Source of the DNA: Skermanella rosea
GTDB taxonomy: Bacteria; Pseudomonadota; Alphaproteobacteria; Azospirillales; Azospirillaceae
Reading direction: 5' to 3'
Assembly (NCBI RefSeq): GCF_016806835.2
Contig: NZ_CP086111.1
Coordinates: 3,651,471 to 3,715,470, forward strand
Length of the DNA: 64,000 nucleotides
The notes beneath the pieces are model-generated. The model was not told the origin of the DNA and searched no databases. It saw only the letters and a list, made by a program, of their open reading frames with translations. The first letter of the stretch is position 1, and every line of letters starts with the position of its first letter. Made by a program: the position numbers and the translations under genes. Below, one piece after another: positions 43,106 to 53,356 of this stretch.

Positions 43106-44375
43106 GGGCCGGCGTGACGCGCCCGGTGACTTCGCCGAAGCCGATGCGGTAGCCGTCGCCCTGGCACCAGCCGGTGATGGTCACCTCGTCCCCATCCTCC
43201 AGGAACGAGCGTTCGCCGCCTCCCGCCAGGGCGAGCGGGTTCCGGCCGTTCCAGGTGAGTTCCAGCAGGCTGCCGAAGCTGTCCGGCTCCGGGCCGCTGA
43301 TCGTGCCGGAGCCCATCAGGTCGCCCACGCGGGTGTTGCAGCCTGATACCGTATGGTGGGCGAGCTGCTGCGCCATGCTCCAGTACAGGTGCCTGAAGTT
43401 CGTCCGGCAGACCGTGGTGGCATCTGCGGTTCCGTCGGGCCGCAACGCCACCTCCAGGTGGAGGTCGACCGACGCCTTGTCGACCTGACGGAGGTAGGGC
43501 AGCGGCTCCGGGTCCTGCGGCGGGCCGGGCACGCGAAACGATTCCAGGGCGTCCAGCGTCACCACCCAGGGAGAGATCGAGGTCGCGAAACTCTTGGCGT
43601 TGAACGGCCCGAGCGGCACGTATTCCCACTGCTGGATGTCGCGGGCGCTCCAGTCGTTCATCAGTACCATGCCGAAGATGTGCCGCTCCGCCTCGGCAAC
43701 GGGGATCGGCTCGCCCAGCGCGTTGCCCCGGCCGACGATGAAGGCGGTCTCCAACTCGATGTCGAGCTTGCGGCTGGGGCCGAAGCTCGGCTGATCCGCG
43801 GTGGGCGCCTTGGTCTGGCCGTTGGGCCGGCGCACCGGCGTGCCGCTGACCACCACCGAGCTGGCCCGGCCGTTGTACCCGACCGGCAGGTGCAGCCAGT
43901 TGGGCAGCAGCGCGTTCTTCGGGTCCCTGAACATCGAGCCGACATTGGTGGCATGTTCCCTGGACGAATAGAAATCGGTGTAATCGCCGACCTCGACCGG
44001 CAGGTGGAGGCGCGCCCCGGCCATCGGCACCAGGGCGCGGGCACGCAGGGCCGGATCGTCCCGCAGGGTCGGGCTGTCGTGGCGCAGAAGCTCGCTGACG
44101 CGCGCCCGCACCTGCCGCCAGGCGTCACGTCCCAGCGCGATGAAGGGGTTCAAGCTGGACCGGGCGAACACTGGTCCGCCGGACGGGTCCGCGGCCAGCA
44201 AGCCGGCCTCCTCCAGCGCCGCCAAGGCGAGGATCCGGTCGCCGATTGCGACGCCGACCCGCGGCACCCGGTCGGCATCGGTCGAAAACACCCCGAAGGG
44301 CAGGTTCTGGATCGGGAAATGGCTATCGGGCGCCACGTCCACGAAGGACCTGAGGAAGGGATCGTTGGGATGCAT
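43098..44375 (-). CDS. fahA: Fumarylacetoacetase
   Basis: A 425-residue enzyme, matching FAH in length. It has the N-terminal SH3-like part ([14 protein letters not shown]) and the catalytic domain with [20 protein letters not shown] (calcium Asp and catalytic His), [12 protein letters not shown], and [22 protein letters not shown]-type sequence. It hydrolyses 4-fumarylacetoacetate to fumarate and acetoacetate, the last step of tyrosine/homogentisate breakdown. It lies 12 bases after hmgA in the same operon; the maleylacetoacetate isomerase gene is not here. Confidence 0.95.
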   Translation of the reverse strand: [425 protein letters not shown]

Positions 44376-44387
44376 GTCGGGTGCTCC

Positions 44388-45695
44388 TCAGCGGCGTCCG
44401 GGATCGAAATGCTTGCGCAGCCGCGTCCCGTAGGTGCCGTAGTCCTGCTGAAGCTGCTCCAGCCCGGCGGCGAAGGCGGTGACCCGTTGGGGAAAGCGCG
44501 TCTCGAACATGAAGGCCAGGGTGCCTTCCAGCTTGTGCGGCTTCAGGTCGGCATTGCTCGCCGTCTCGAAGGCGTCGGCATCGGGCCCGTGCGGCAGCAT
44601 CGTGTTGTGCAGGGAGAAGCCCCCCGGCACGAAGCCGCCCCCAGTCTTGGCGTCGTAGACGCCCTGGATCAGCCCCATGAACTCGCTCATGACGTTCATG
44701 TGGTACCAGGGAGGGCGGAAGGTGTTCTCGGCCACCATCCAGCGCTCGGGGAAGATGACGAAGTCGATGTTGGCGGTGCCCGGCGTCTCCGAGGGCGAGG
44801 TCAGCACGGTGAAGATCGAGGGGTCGGCATGGTCGAACAGGACGGGGCCGACCGGCGAGTAACGCCGCAGGTCGTACTTGTAGGGCACGTAGTTGCCGTG
44901 CCAGGCGACCACGTCCAGCGGCGAGTGGGCGATCTCCGTCACCCATAGCGAGCCGCCCCACTTCACGGTCAGCCTCGACGGTGCGTCGCGGTCCTCGTAG
45001 GCCGCGACGGGGGTGAGAAAATCCCGCGGGTTGGCGAGGCAGTTGGCGCCGATCGGGCCGCGCTCCGGCAGCGTCAGGCTGCCGCCGTAGTTCTCGCACA
45101 GATACCCGCGGGCCGGACCGTCCGGCAGTTCGGCCTTGAATTTCACCCCGCGCGGGATCACGGCGATCTCGCCGGGAGCGATGTCGATGGTGCCGAACTC
45201 GGTGCGCAGCCGCAAGGCGCCCTGCTGGGGAACGAACAGCATCTCACCGTCGGCATTGTAGAAATACTCGTCTTCCATGGAACGGGTGGCGAGATAGACG
45301 TGGGCCGCCATGCCGGTCTGGCTGCCGGCATCGCCCGCGGTGGTGATGGTCCGCACCCCCTCCACGAGGGTGAGCGGCTCCGAAGGGATCGGCACCGGGT
45401 CCCAACGCATCGGTGCCGGCGGGATCTCGACCTCGACGCAGGGCGCCGTGCGCCACGGGCCGGCCTCGGCCTTGGCGAACCGGCCCCAGTGGGCGACGGT
45501 CGGCCGGATTCGGTAAAGCCAGGAACGCTCGTTGGACGCCCGCGGCGCCGTGAAGGGCGAGCCGCTGAGCTGCTCGGCATAAAGGCCGTAGGCACATCGC
45601 TGCGGCGAGTTGCGGCCGATCGGCAGGGCGCCGGGCAGCGCTTCGGACTCGAAGCCGTTGCCGAAGCCGGATTGGTAGGCCAGTTCGGTTGCCAT
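44388..45695 (-). CDS. hmgA: Homogentisate 1,2-dioxygenase
   Basis: A 435-residue iron enzyme. [19 protein letters not shown] at the N-terminus and the C-terminal [18 protein letters not shown] (iron His and Glu) and [14 protein letters not shown] (iron His) are diagnostic. It opens the ring of homogentisate to maleylacetoacetate in phenylalanine/tyrosine catabolism. The ATG follows GGAGGA. First gene of the hmgA-fahA operon, divergent from the DCC gene. No adjacent regulator is seen. Confidence 0.97.
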   Translation of the reverse strand: MATELAYQSGFGNGFESEALPGALPIGRNSPQRCAYGLYAEQLSGSPFTAPRASNERSWLYRIRPTVAHWGRFAKAEAGPWRTAPCVEVEIPPAPMRWDPVPIPSEPLTLVEGVRTITTAGDAGSQTGMAAHVYLATRSMEDEYFYNADGEMLFVPQQGALRLRTEFGTIDIAPGEIAVIPRGVKFKAELPDGPARGYLCENYGGSLTLPERGPIGANCLANPRDFLTPVAAYEDRDAPSRLTVKWGGSLWVTEIAHSPLDVVAWHGNYVPYKYDLRRYSPVGPVLFDHADPSIFTVLTSPSETPGTANIDFVIFPERWMVAENTFRPPWYHMNVMSEFMGLIQGVYDAKTGGGFVPGGFSLHNTMLPHGPDADAFETASNADLKPHKLEGTLAFMFETRFPQRVTAFAAGLEQLQQDYGTYGTRLRKHFDPGRR

Positions 45696-45898
45696 GGGTG
45701 TTCCTCCGATCATCGTTTTCCCGCAGGAGCGGTTTCGCGGTCGCCCCTTCGATCCCCTTGGATAATCATGTGGGACGGTCATCCGGCTTTTTCCCGGCTT
45801 CGGTGCGACGAGGATACCCGATACGGATCCGATCGGAACGCGGCGGTCATCGACGCGTCCTCCCTGGACGGCGGCCCGCAGGCGCCCATGTCTCTGTC

Positions 45899-46300
45899 AT
45901 GAACGCGCCTCGCTCCTCCCCTCCCGCCGCGACCGTCTACTATGACGGCGCTTGCCCGGTCTGCTCGCGGGAGATCGCCTTCTACCGTCGGCGCGACATG
46001 GGGGGCCGCATCCGCTGGCAGGACCTGCGCCGGGAGCCGGTCGACCAGGCCCGTGACGGGATCGGCCAGGAGGCGGCGCTCGCCCGGTTCCATCTGCGCC
46101 GGGCGGACGGCACGTTGCTTTCGGGCGCCGCGGCCTTCGCTGCCCTCTGGTCGATGATCCCCGGTTTCCGGGGACTCGCATCCCTGGCGCGCCTGCCCGG
46201 CATGATCCCCGTGCTGGAGCGCGGCTACCGGCTTTTCCTGCGCCTGCGCCCGCTGCCTTCAGCCAGGGGCGCCTGCCCGGACGATCGCTGCGGAACATGA
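45899..46300 (+). CDS. DCC-family thiol-disulfide oxidoreductase-like protein
   Basis: A 133-residue protein. VYYDGACPVCSREIAFYRRRD contains the DCC-family motif D-G-x-C-x-x-C at the position of a thioredoxin-like active site. The rest includes LLSGAAAFAALWSMIPGFR. Family members are thought to be redox proteins; the substrate is unknown. Its stop overlaps the start of the alpha/beta hydrolase gene (ATGA). Confidence 0.85.
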   Translation: MNAPRSSPPAATVYYDGACPVCSREIAFYRRRDMGGRIRWQDLRREPVDQARDGIGQEAALARFHLRRADGTLLSGAAAFAALWSMIPGFRGLASLARLPGMIPVLERGYRLFLRLRPLPSARGACPDDRCGT

Positions 46301-47238
46301 GTCTTTCCGGAACCGGGAGTTTCGCCTGGACGGCGGCGGGCATCCTGCTTGCGGCCCTGGCCGGCGTCGGCCTGTGGCTCTGGACTCCCGACAAGTCCAG
46401 GGCTGAACTGGAGTCCCGGTATCTCGACGCGCCGGCGGACCTGATGGATGTGGCGGGCCTGCTCCTGCATGTGCGCGACCGCGGCCCCCGGGACGCCCCG
46501 GCGATCATCCTGCTGCACGGCTTCGGGTCGAGTCTCCACACCTGGGAGCCCTGGGCCCGGGATCTTTCGGCCGAATTCCGGGTGGTCCGCTTCGATCTCC
46601 CGGGTTCGGGCCTGTCGGAGCCGGACCCCACGGGCGACTACACGGTCGGACGCAGCATGGAGATCCTGCAGGCCCTGATGGACAGGATCGGGATCGACCG
46701 GGCGAGCCTGGTCGGCAATTCCATGGGCGGGAGGATCGCCTGGAACTTCGCATCCCGGAGCCCCGAACGCGTGGAAAAGCTCGTGCTGATCTCTCCCGAC
46801 GGCTTCGCCAGCCCCGGCGAGGAATACGGGCAGAGGGTCGAGATACCCCTCCCCCTGAAGCTGATGCGCTACGCCCTGCCCCGCATCCTGCTGAGTATGA
46901 ACCTGGCGCCGGCCTACGGCGATCCGGGCAGGATGACGGATGCTTATCTCGACCGTTACCACGACCTGATCCGGGCACCCGGCGTCCGGGACGCGATGAT
47001 CGCCCGGATGGAGCAGGCGGTACGCGAGGACCCCGTGCCCCTGCTGCGGCTCGTCCGAGCCCCGACCCTGCTGCTGTGGGGCGAGAAGGACGCTCTGATC
47101 CCGCTCGCCAACGCCGAGGACTATCTGCGGGTGCTGCCCCGCGCGACGCTGGTGCGCCTGCCCGGCATCGGCCACGTTCCCCAGGAAGAAGCTCCCGCCC
47201 TCTCCCTGGAGCCGGTGAAGGCGTTCCTCGCCCGGTGA
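46297..47238 (+). CDS. Membrane-anchored alpha/beta hydrolase
   Basis: A 313-residue protein with one N-terminal membrane helix (residues ~9-30) and an alpha/beta-hydrolase domain. The oxyanion loop is LLHGFGSSLHTW, the nucleophile elbow GNSMGG (Ser near 143), the acid Asp in GEKDALIP and the His in GIGHVPQEE. It would hydrolyse an ester or similar bond at the membrane. It is coupled to the DCC gene by ATGA overlap. The substrate is unknown. Confidence 0.88.
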   Translation: MSLSGTGSFAWTAAGILLAALAGVGLWLWTPDKSRAELESRYLDAPADLMDVAGLLLHVRDRGPRDAPAIILLHGFGSSLHTWEPWARDLSAEFRVVRFDLPGSGLSEPDPTGDYTVGRSMEILQALMDRIGIDRASLVGNSMGGRIAWNFASRSPERVEKLVLISPDGFASPGEEYGQRVEIPLPLKLMRYALPRILLSMNLAPAYGDPGRMTDAYLDRYHDLIRAPGVRDAMIARMEQAVREDPVPLLRLVRAPTLLLWGEKDALIPLANAEDYLRVLPRATLVRLPGIGHVPQEEAPALSLEPVKAFLAR

Positions 47239-47261
47239 GCGCGGTGTCCCGGCGCCGGGCG

Positions 47262-47873
47262 TCAGGAGCGGCGGGACACCGGATGGCGCGGAGAGGAGGC
47301 GGAACCGGCGCGCATGACGACGCCGAGGATCACGCCGAGCACCCCGCCCAGGATGTGCGCCGTCTGGGAAATGCCGTCGTCGGCGAACAGCGCCATCACC
47401 TCGCGGCCGAGGTAAAGGGCGGCCACCAGCAGAACCGTGACCGGGATCGTGCCGGACCGCCCGGCCAGCATGGCGGTCAGCATGATCAGGCAGAATACGG
47501 TCCCGCTGGCACCGATCAGCGCGCCCCTCGGGTCGAGGATGCACTGGGCCAGCCCGACCGACACCGACGCCGTGACCAGGACGCCAAGCATCCTGATTGA
47601 GCCGAAGCGGTCCTCCAGCAGAGGCCCGGTCAGCAGGATCACCACGAAATTGGACAGAAGGTGGGTCATGCCGCCATGGGCCAGCGTCCAGGTCAGCAGG
47701 GAGAGGAGGAAATCGCCGTCCCACGGCCGGATCGGCCCATGGATCGCCAGTTTTCCCTGCACCGGCAGGATGGTCGCCGCGACCGCGGCCAAGGTGTAGC
47801 AGACGGTCACCGGCGCGTTCAGTTCGATCCTGGGCAAGGCGGCACCTGGGCAGTGATATCCAGCCGAGACCAT
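47262..47873 (-). CDS. Rhomboid-family intramembrane protease
   Basis: A 203-residue protein with six predicted membrane helices. The rhomboid motifs are HLLSNFVVILLTGPLLEDRFG, GASGTVFCLIML with the catalytic Ser, and AHILGGVLGVILG with the catalytic His. The upstream hydrophobic loop has the conserved W/His region TLAHGGMTHLLSN. It probably cleaves membrane proteins within the bilayer. ATG 47873 is used; an upstream GTG (47897) is possible. Confidence 0.85.
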   Translation of the reverse strand: MVSAGYHCPGAALPRIELNAPVTVCYTLAAVAATILPVQGKLAIHGPIRPWDGDFLLSLLTWTLAHGGMTHLLSNFVVILLTGPLLEDRFGSIRMLGVLVTASVSVGLAQCILDPRGALIGASGTVFCLIMLTAMLAGRSGTIPVTVLLVAALYLGREVMALFADDGISQTAHILGGVLGVILGVVMRAGSASSPRHPVSRRS

Positions 47874-47918
47874 AGATAATCCAGCGGCTGCCGTCACCGG
47901 GAGTCGCTGCCCCGGCGA

Positions 47919-48383
47919 TCAGGATGCGGCCAGGACGGCCTCATGCCGTTCCTTCGGCGGTCTCTTGCGCAGCGCGGCGGCGACGGAGTTCAGGACGGCA
48001 TTGACACGCACGGGCTTGATCAGGACATCCGATGCGTACTCCCGCCCGTCCAGGGCCGCCCTCTGATAGTCGGAGGTGACGAAGATGATTTCCACCCCCA
48101 TCGGATGCAACTCGGCCGCGACCGATATGCCGTCGATGGCGCCCGCAAGCTCGATGTCGAGCAGCGTCAGGTCCGGCAGGTCCTGGAACGCCGTGCGGAG
48201 CGCTTCCTCGCCGGTGTCGACCGGTCCCAGGACGGTGTAGCCTTCCCTTGCCAGGATGGATGCCAACCCCATGGCGATCAGGTGATTGTCTTCGCAGACC
48301 AGGATGCGCTGCGCGTCGGACCGTTCCGTGCTGGTGGCGATGTCTACAGTAAAAGGCATCTGGGCGCCCCCCATGCTGAGCAT
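47919..48383 (-). CDS. Single-domain response regulator
   Basis: A 154-residue receiver domain without an output domain. Acidic pocket in LVCEDNHLIAMGLA, phospho-acceptor Asp in LTLLDIELAG, Thr in FVTSDYQ and Lys in DVLIKPVR. It resembles CheY/CpdR-like receivers that work by protein contact. No histidine kinase is adjacent. The upstream gap (48384-48617) carries two copies of AACGTTA, 12 bases apart. Starts at 48374 and 48359 are also possible. Confidence 0.85.
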   Translation of the reverse strand: MLSMGGAQMPFTVDIATSTERSDAQRILVCEDNHLIAMGLASILAREGYTVLGPVDTGEEALRTAFQDLPDLTLLDIELAGAIDGISVAAELHPMGVEIIFVTSDYQRAALDGREYASDVLIKPVRVNAVLNSVAAALRKRPPKERHEAVLAAS

Positions 48384-49424
48384 GACCTCCGTGATTTGGA
48401 CTGCAGAGTGCGCCCGAGAACGTTAACCAAACGTTAGCCATAAATTATGCCTCATTGAAACCATTTTTCCTGCCCGTCTCCGCGGGTCAATCCCTGCGCG
48501 ACCTGGGCGGATCGGGTGGAGCCAACGGCCACGGCACGGTGTTGCTATGGAGGGAGCGGCGAAAAGCAGGCACTTCCCGTCCGCACCCCATCCGAACCCA
48601 GCGGGGAACGAAATCCAGTGACACGCATCGTCGTCCTCAGCACCGGCGGGACCATCGCGTCGCGCTACAGCGCGGAGCATGGGTCCGTGGTGAGCAAAGT
48701 GGCGGGCGAAGAACTCGTCTCGACGCTCGGCCCCCTCGCCCCCGGCGTGCCGGTCACGGCGGAGGAGTTCTCCAACCTCGGAAGCTACCGGATCGATCTG
48801 CCGACCGCCTTCGAGTTGGCCCAGCGCATCCGCGCCCTGCTTTCGAACCCGGATACCGCCGGCGTGGTCGTCACCCACGGGACCGATACCATGGAGGAAA
48901 GCGCCTACCTCGCGGACCTCCTGCTCGAGTCGGAGAAGCCGGTCGTCTTCACCGGGGCGCAGCTTCATGCCGACGAGCCCGACTCCGACGGGCCGCGGAA
49001 CCTGGCTGACTCGATCCGGGTCGCCGCCTGCCTGGATGCGCGCGGACTGGGCGCCCTGATCGTGTTCGGGCAGGAGATCCATGCGGCCCGGGACGCCACC
49101 AAGATGCATGCGTCGCGGGTCGGGACCTTCGCGTCGGCCGAGCACGGCAAGCTGGGCGAGATCGATGCCGGCCGGGTAAGGCTGCAACGCAGGACGATCC
49201 GGCGCGGCACCGTCGAAACGCGCCGGATCCAGCCTCGGGTCGACCTGATCAAGCTGGTCATGGGCTCCGATGCGGCGTTCGTCAGGGCGGCGGTGGAGAA
49301 CGGCGCGCGCGGTCTGGTGCTCGAGGCCTTCGGCCGGGGCAACGCCACGCCGGCGGTCGCCGAGGCCGCGATCGAGGCGATCGGGCGAGGTATTCCGGTG
49401 GCCGTGACCTCCCGCTCTCCCCAG

Positions 49425-50920
49425 GCTAATCTATCAACAGATCTTTTTAGGTGCGGCAGGTTGACTCGGGTTTGTCGCTGTAGTTGCGTAGTTTGGCGGG
49501 GATGTGATTCTGTTCGTGACGTTCTCAGGCGGAGGGCGTCACGAATGGACATTCAGGTTGATATCGTCGGCCGTTTCAACGATGAACGGCTGAAAAAAGG
49601 GGGCGGCAACTGCTGCAAAGGATGGTCGAGCGCTCGACCGTCCGCATTCGGCGTTTGTCGAACGACCGGATCGAAGAGGCTCGCTTCGGGCGTTGGCTGA
49701 ACAATGCCAAGGTAAGACTGGTGGAAATGGAATGCACGATCGGCGAGCAGATGCGGGCGCGCGTCGTCGGCCTGCATGTTCTGGCCATCCAGGACACCAG
49801 CGAATTGAACTATCAGGCCCATGCCGGACGAACGCGGGGCCTGGGCACCGTGGGCAATGGCCGGGACGCCGGGCTGTTCGTCCATCCGGTGCTGGCGGTC
49901 GAGGCCGAAAGCGGAGCTTGTCTGGGACTTGTCGGAGCGCAGGTCTACGCCCGTCATGAAACCGCGGCCAAGCACCGTCGGGCTCTGCCGATCGAGAGCA
50001 AGGAATCGATGCGCTGGCTGGAGGGCGCGCAGACAGCCAAGCACTATCTCGATACGGCCCGGCACGTCACGGTCGTCGCCGACCGCGAAAGCGACATCTA
50101 CGAGGAATGGGAGCGGCTGCCGGAAACGGGTTTCGATCTTCTGACGCGGGCCTGCCGCGACAGGGCGCTGGCCGGAGGCGGCTACTTATACGCCTGGAGC
50201 GACGCGCTGGCGGTGGCGGAGCGCTTCACGCTGGACCTTCCCGAACGCCCCGGCAAGCGCTCGGCCCGCACGGCGACCCTGGAACTGCGCTACGGCGCGG
50301 TCGCGGTGAAACGGCCCAGGAACGGGACACACCCCGGCGCCGCACCGGCGCTCGCCCTTCGAATGGTCGATGTTCGCGAAGTGGACGCCCCCGCCGGAGA
50401 AGACCCGGTACATTGGCGGCTGCTGACGACACATCAGGTCGAGGACACCGCAAAAGCCTTGGAAATCGTGCTTTGGTACCGGCGGCGCTGGACCATCGAG
50501 CAGCTTTTCCGTACTCTCAAGACGCAGGGGCTGGATATCGAGTCGAGCCAGGTCGAAAGCGCCGACGCCCTTCAGCGGCTGGCTTTCGTCGCCCTGGTCG
50601 CCGCCACGCACATCCTGCAACTGCTCGGCGTTCGCGACGGCGTCCTGGTTCGCCCGATCGACGACACTTTCTCCGCACAGCAGGTCAGCGTCCTGATCGC
50701 CCTACAACCACGTCTGGAAGGCCGCACCGCCGCCCGCAAAAACCCACATCCGCCCGACACGCTGGCTTGGGCCGCATGGTTTATCGCCCGTTTGGGCGGC
50801 TGGGACGGCTATCCCAAATCCAAGCCGGCTGGACCCATCACTTTTGCCAGAGGCTACGCCCGTTTCGCAACAATGTGCGAGGGCGTAGCTCTCCGGCAAA
50901 AGATCTGTTGATAGACTAGC
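49425..50920 (+). mobile_element. IS4-family insertion sequence (about 1.5 kb) with target duplication
   Basis: Ends are GCTAATCTATCAACAGATCT... on the left and its reverse complement on the right (GCTAGTCTATC... inward): 23 bases with one mismatch, the inner 17 identical. It is flanked by TCCCCAG on both sides (49418-49424 and 50921-50927), a 7-base (possibly 8) target duplication. It carries one transposase gene. The intact ends and exact duplication indicate a recent insertion. Confidence 0.93.
49545..50911 (+). CDS. IS4-family (DDE) transposase, two frames joined at an A6G5 run
   Basis: The N-terminus reads MDIQVDIVGRFNDERLKK from ATG 49545, then at A6 (49593-49598) and G5 the frame must shift by -1 to continue with LLQRMVERSTVRIRRLSNDR to the stop. 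In the second frame 429 residues are open. DDE residues: Asp in AIQDTSELNY, Asp in VVADRESDIYE, and the IS4 signature Y-(2)-R-(3)-E-(6)-K in YRRRWTIEQLFRTLK. Either slippage on the A6 run makes the full protein, or a one-base change inactivated it. Confidence 0.85.
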
Positions 50921-51136
50921 TCCCCAGGGGAGGGTCGAGCCGATCTACGGGGTCGGCGGAGGGTCGGACCTGGCAGCGGCCGGGGCGATCTTCTGCGGCG
51001 ACCTGAGCGGCATCAAGGCACGGATCCTGCTGGCGCTGCTGCTGGGGTCCGGTGCGGACCCAACCATGATCCGCCAGAAAATGGAGCTTCACGGCAACTG
51101 ATCCGGCGGAAATCGCGAACAGGGAAGAGGTGAACG

Positions 51137-51691
51137 ATGGGAAAAGAGATCCTGGTATCCTACGGCGTCGATGTGGACGCGGTCGCGGGCTGGCTCGGGT
51201 CCTACGGCGGCGAGGACAGCCCCTGCGACATCTCCCGCGGGGTATTCGCCGGGCGGGTCGGAAGCATGCGGCTGCTGCGCATGTTCGAGAAATGGGGGAT
51301 CAGGACGACCTGGTTCATGCCCGGCCACTCGATCGAGACCTTCCGGGAGCAGATGAAGGCCGTCGCCGACGCCGGCCATGAAGTCGGGATGCACGGCTAC
51401 AGCCACGAAAACCCCATCGCGATGACCCCGGTGCAGGAGGAGGCGATCTTCGACAAGTGCGTCGACCTCATCGCCGAGCTCACGGGCAAGCCGCCGCGCG
51501 GCTACGTGGCGCCCTGGTGGGAGTTCGGCTCCAAGACCAACCAGCTGCTCCTGCAGAAGGGCATCAAGTACGATCACTCGCTGATGCACAACGACCACCA
51601 TCCCTATTACGTGACGGTCGGCGACCAGTGGACGAAGATCGACTATTCGCAGCATCCGTCGGCCTGGATGAAGCCCTATGTCCCGGGCGCC
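51137..51691 (+). pseudogene. Truncated polysaccharide deacetylase (PuuE-like)
   Basis: About 185 residues of a NodB-type polysaccharide deacetylase. [13 protein letters not shown] is the first metal-binding segment, then [15 protein letters not shown], the metal His pair in [12 protein letters not shown], and [11 protein letters not shown]. After [11 protein letters not shown] the homology ends abruptly and the frame continues as meaningless Arg/Pro-rich sequence. Roughly the last third is missing. The break coincides with the start of CobW homology, so a deletion joined the two genes. RBS AGGGAAGAGG precedes the ATG. Confidence 0.82.
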
Positions 51692-52139
51692 CGAGGCTTC
51701 CCTGCTCCTCGACGACATCCACGACGCCGGGGCCCGCCCAAGCGAAGTCGCGCGCTGGCTCGCCTCCGAAACCGCGGAAGGGCATCACCATCACGATCAT
51801 CCGGACGTGAACCTTCATGGCGACGTTCGGGCGTTCCTGCTGACGGCGGAGAAGCCGTTGGACTGGGCCCGTTTCGGGCTTTGGCTCTCGATGCTGCTCA
51901 ACCGCCACGGCACGGAAGTGCTTCGCCTCAAGGGACTGCTGTCGATCCGGGGGGTGGACACCCCCGTCGTCGTCCAGGGAGTGCAACATCTGATCCACAA
52001 GCCGGTTCATCTCGACGCCTGGCCCGACGGCATTCCGGGCACGCGGATCGTCGTCATCGCCCAGGGCCTGGACCCGGCCATCGTCCGGCGATCCTTCAAG
52101 GCCTTCGTCGATACTCCGGCCGGGCAGGAAGCGACCTGA
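51684..52139 (+). pseudogene. C-terminal remnant of a CobW/COG0523 GTPase
   Basis: About 150 residues in a different frame from the deacetylase: a His-rich insert ([13 protein letters not shown]), then the CobW C-terminal domain ([53 protein letters not shown]). The N-terminal GTPase domain with its P-loop is absent. An ATG at 51678 exists by chance at the junction. Intact members are metal chaperones, mostly for zinc. The product here would lack GTP binding. Confidence 0.8.
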
Positions 52140-52189
52140 CGTTTTCGACCCCGACCGCCCCCTTTCCGATCCTGCGAGGATTTCACCAG

Positions 52190-53245
52190 ATGGACTATCG
52201 TCAACTCGGCCGATCCGGCCTCAAGGTGTCTGCGCTGACGCTCGGCACGATGACGTTCGGCGGCAAGGGGAGCTTCGCCAAGACCGGCAATACCGATCCG
52301 GCCGGCGCCCGCCGCCAGATCGACATGTGCCTGGATGCCGGGATCAATCTCTACGATACGGCCGACGTCTATTCGACCGGCCTGTCCGAGGAGATCCTGG
52401 GAGAGGCCGTTTCCGACCGGCGCGACCGGTTGCTGATCGCCACGAAGGCGCGCTTTCCGATGGGAAAGGACCCCAACGACAGGGGCCTGTCGCGCCACCA
52501 TCTCGTCCGCGCCTGCGAGGCGAGCCTCAGGCGGCTGAAGACCGACTACATCGATCTCTACCAGCTCCACGAATGGGACGGGCTGACCCCGCTGGAGGAG
52601 ACCCTGGCGGCGCTCGACGACCTCGTCCGGTCGGGCAAGGTCCGGTACGTCGGCGTGTCGAACTTCTCCGGCTGGCACCTGATGAAGGCCCTGGGGATAT
52701 CGGAGCGGGACGGCTTCGTCCGTCCGGTGTCGCAGCAGATCCACTACACGCTCCAGGCCCGCGAGGCGGAATACGAGTTGGCGCCGATCGCGGTGGACCA
52801 GGGCGTCGGCATCCTCATCTGGTCGCCGCTGGCGGGGGGACTGCTGTCCGGGAAGTACCGGCGCGGCCGGCCCGAGCCGGAAGGCACGCGCAAGGCCAAC
52901 GACTGGCGCGAGCCGCCGGTGCGCGACCTGGACAAGCTCCACGACATCGTCGAGGTGCTGGTGGAGATCGCGGAGGCTCGCGGCGTCTCGGCGGCCCAGG
53001 TCGCCCTGGCGTGGCTGATCGGCAGGCCGGGCGTGGCATCGGCGGTGATCGGGGCCCGGACCGACGAACAGCTCGCCGACAACCTCAAGGCGGCCGATCT
53101 CACCCTGAGCGCCGACGAATGCGCCCGGCTGGAAGAGGTGAGCCGGCCGCCCCTGCTCTATCCCTACTGGCACCAGGCGAACACGGCATCAGACCGCCTG
53201 TCCGCGGCGGACCTGGTGCTGATCGCCCCGCACCTGAAGGCATGA
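52190..53245 (+). CDS. Aldo/keto reductase
   Basis: A 351-residue TIM-barrel reductase. [23 protein letters not shown] at the N-terminus, the catalytic Asp/Tyr in [11 protein letters not shown], Lys in LLIATKARF and His in YQLHEWDG near residue 123. NADPH-binding residues in [12 protein letters not shown] are conserved. It reduces aldehydes or ketones of unknown identity; the close YajO/Tas-like group is mostly general. The ATG at 52190 follows CGAGGA. It is intact and lies right after the CobW remnant. Confidence 0.92.
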   Translation: MDYRQLGRSGLKVSALTLGTMTFGGKGSFAKTGNTDPAGARRQIDMCLDAGINLYDTADVYSTGLSEEILGEAVSDRRDRLLIATKARFPMGKDPNDRGLSRHHLVRACEASLRRLKTDYIDLYQLHEWDGLTPLEETLAALDDLVRSGKVRYVGVSNFSGWHLMKALGISERDGFVRPVSQQIHYTLQAREAEYELAPIAVDQGVGILIWSPLAGGLLSGKYRRGRPEPEGTRKANDWREPPVRDLDKLHDIVEVLVEIAEARGVSAAQVALAWLIGRPGVASAVIGARTDEQLADNLKAADLTLSADECARLEEVSRPPLLYPYWHQANTASDRLSAADLVLIAPHLKA

Positions 53246-53356
53246 GCACCGGCGGGACCGCGAGCGGCGTACCACTTTCGATTTCACCGCAGAAGCGCAA
53301 CGATTGACGCCTTTCCCGGTTGATGGATTGAAATCAACTTGAGGGGAATGCAACCC

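Larger units (their letters stand above)
48618..51101 (+). pseudogene. L-asparaginase gene interrupted by an IS element
   Basis: The 5' part (48618-49424, GTG start) encodes 269 residues of a type I/II asparaginase: VVLSTGGTIASR with the first catalytic Thr, and VVTHGTDTMEESAYLADLL with the second Thr-Asp pair. The 3' part (50928-51101) gives the last 57 residues (GRVEPIYGVGGGSDLAAAGAIF and on to ELHGN). Removing the IS and one copy of TCCCCAG joins the parts in frame, giving a normal length of 326 residues. The gene itself has no other defect, so the insertion is the only visible damage. Product would deamidate asparagine. Confidence 0.93.

Noticed and set aside
51137-53245. Single 702-residue deacetylase-aldo/keto reductase fusion
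   Set aside because: The middle 160 residues are out-of-frame CobW sequence; the aldo/keto reductase has its own ATG and RBS. The continuity is accidental.
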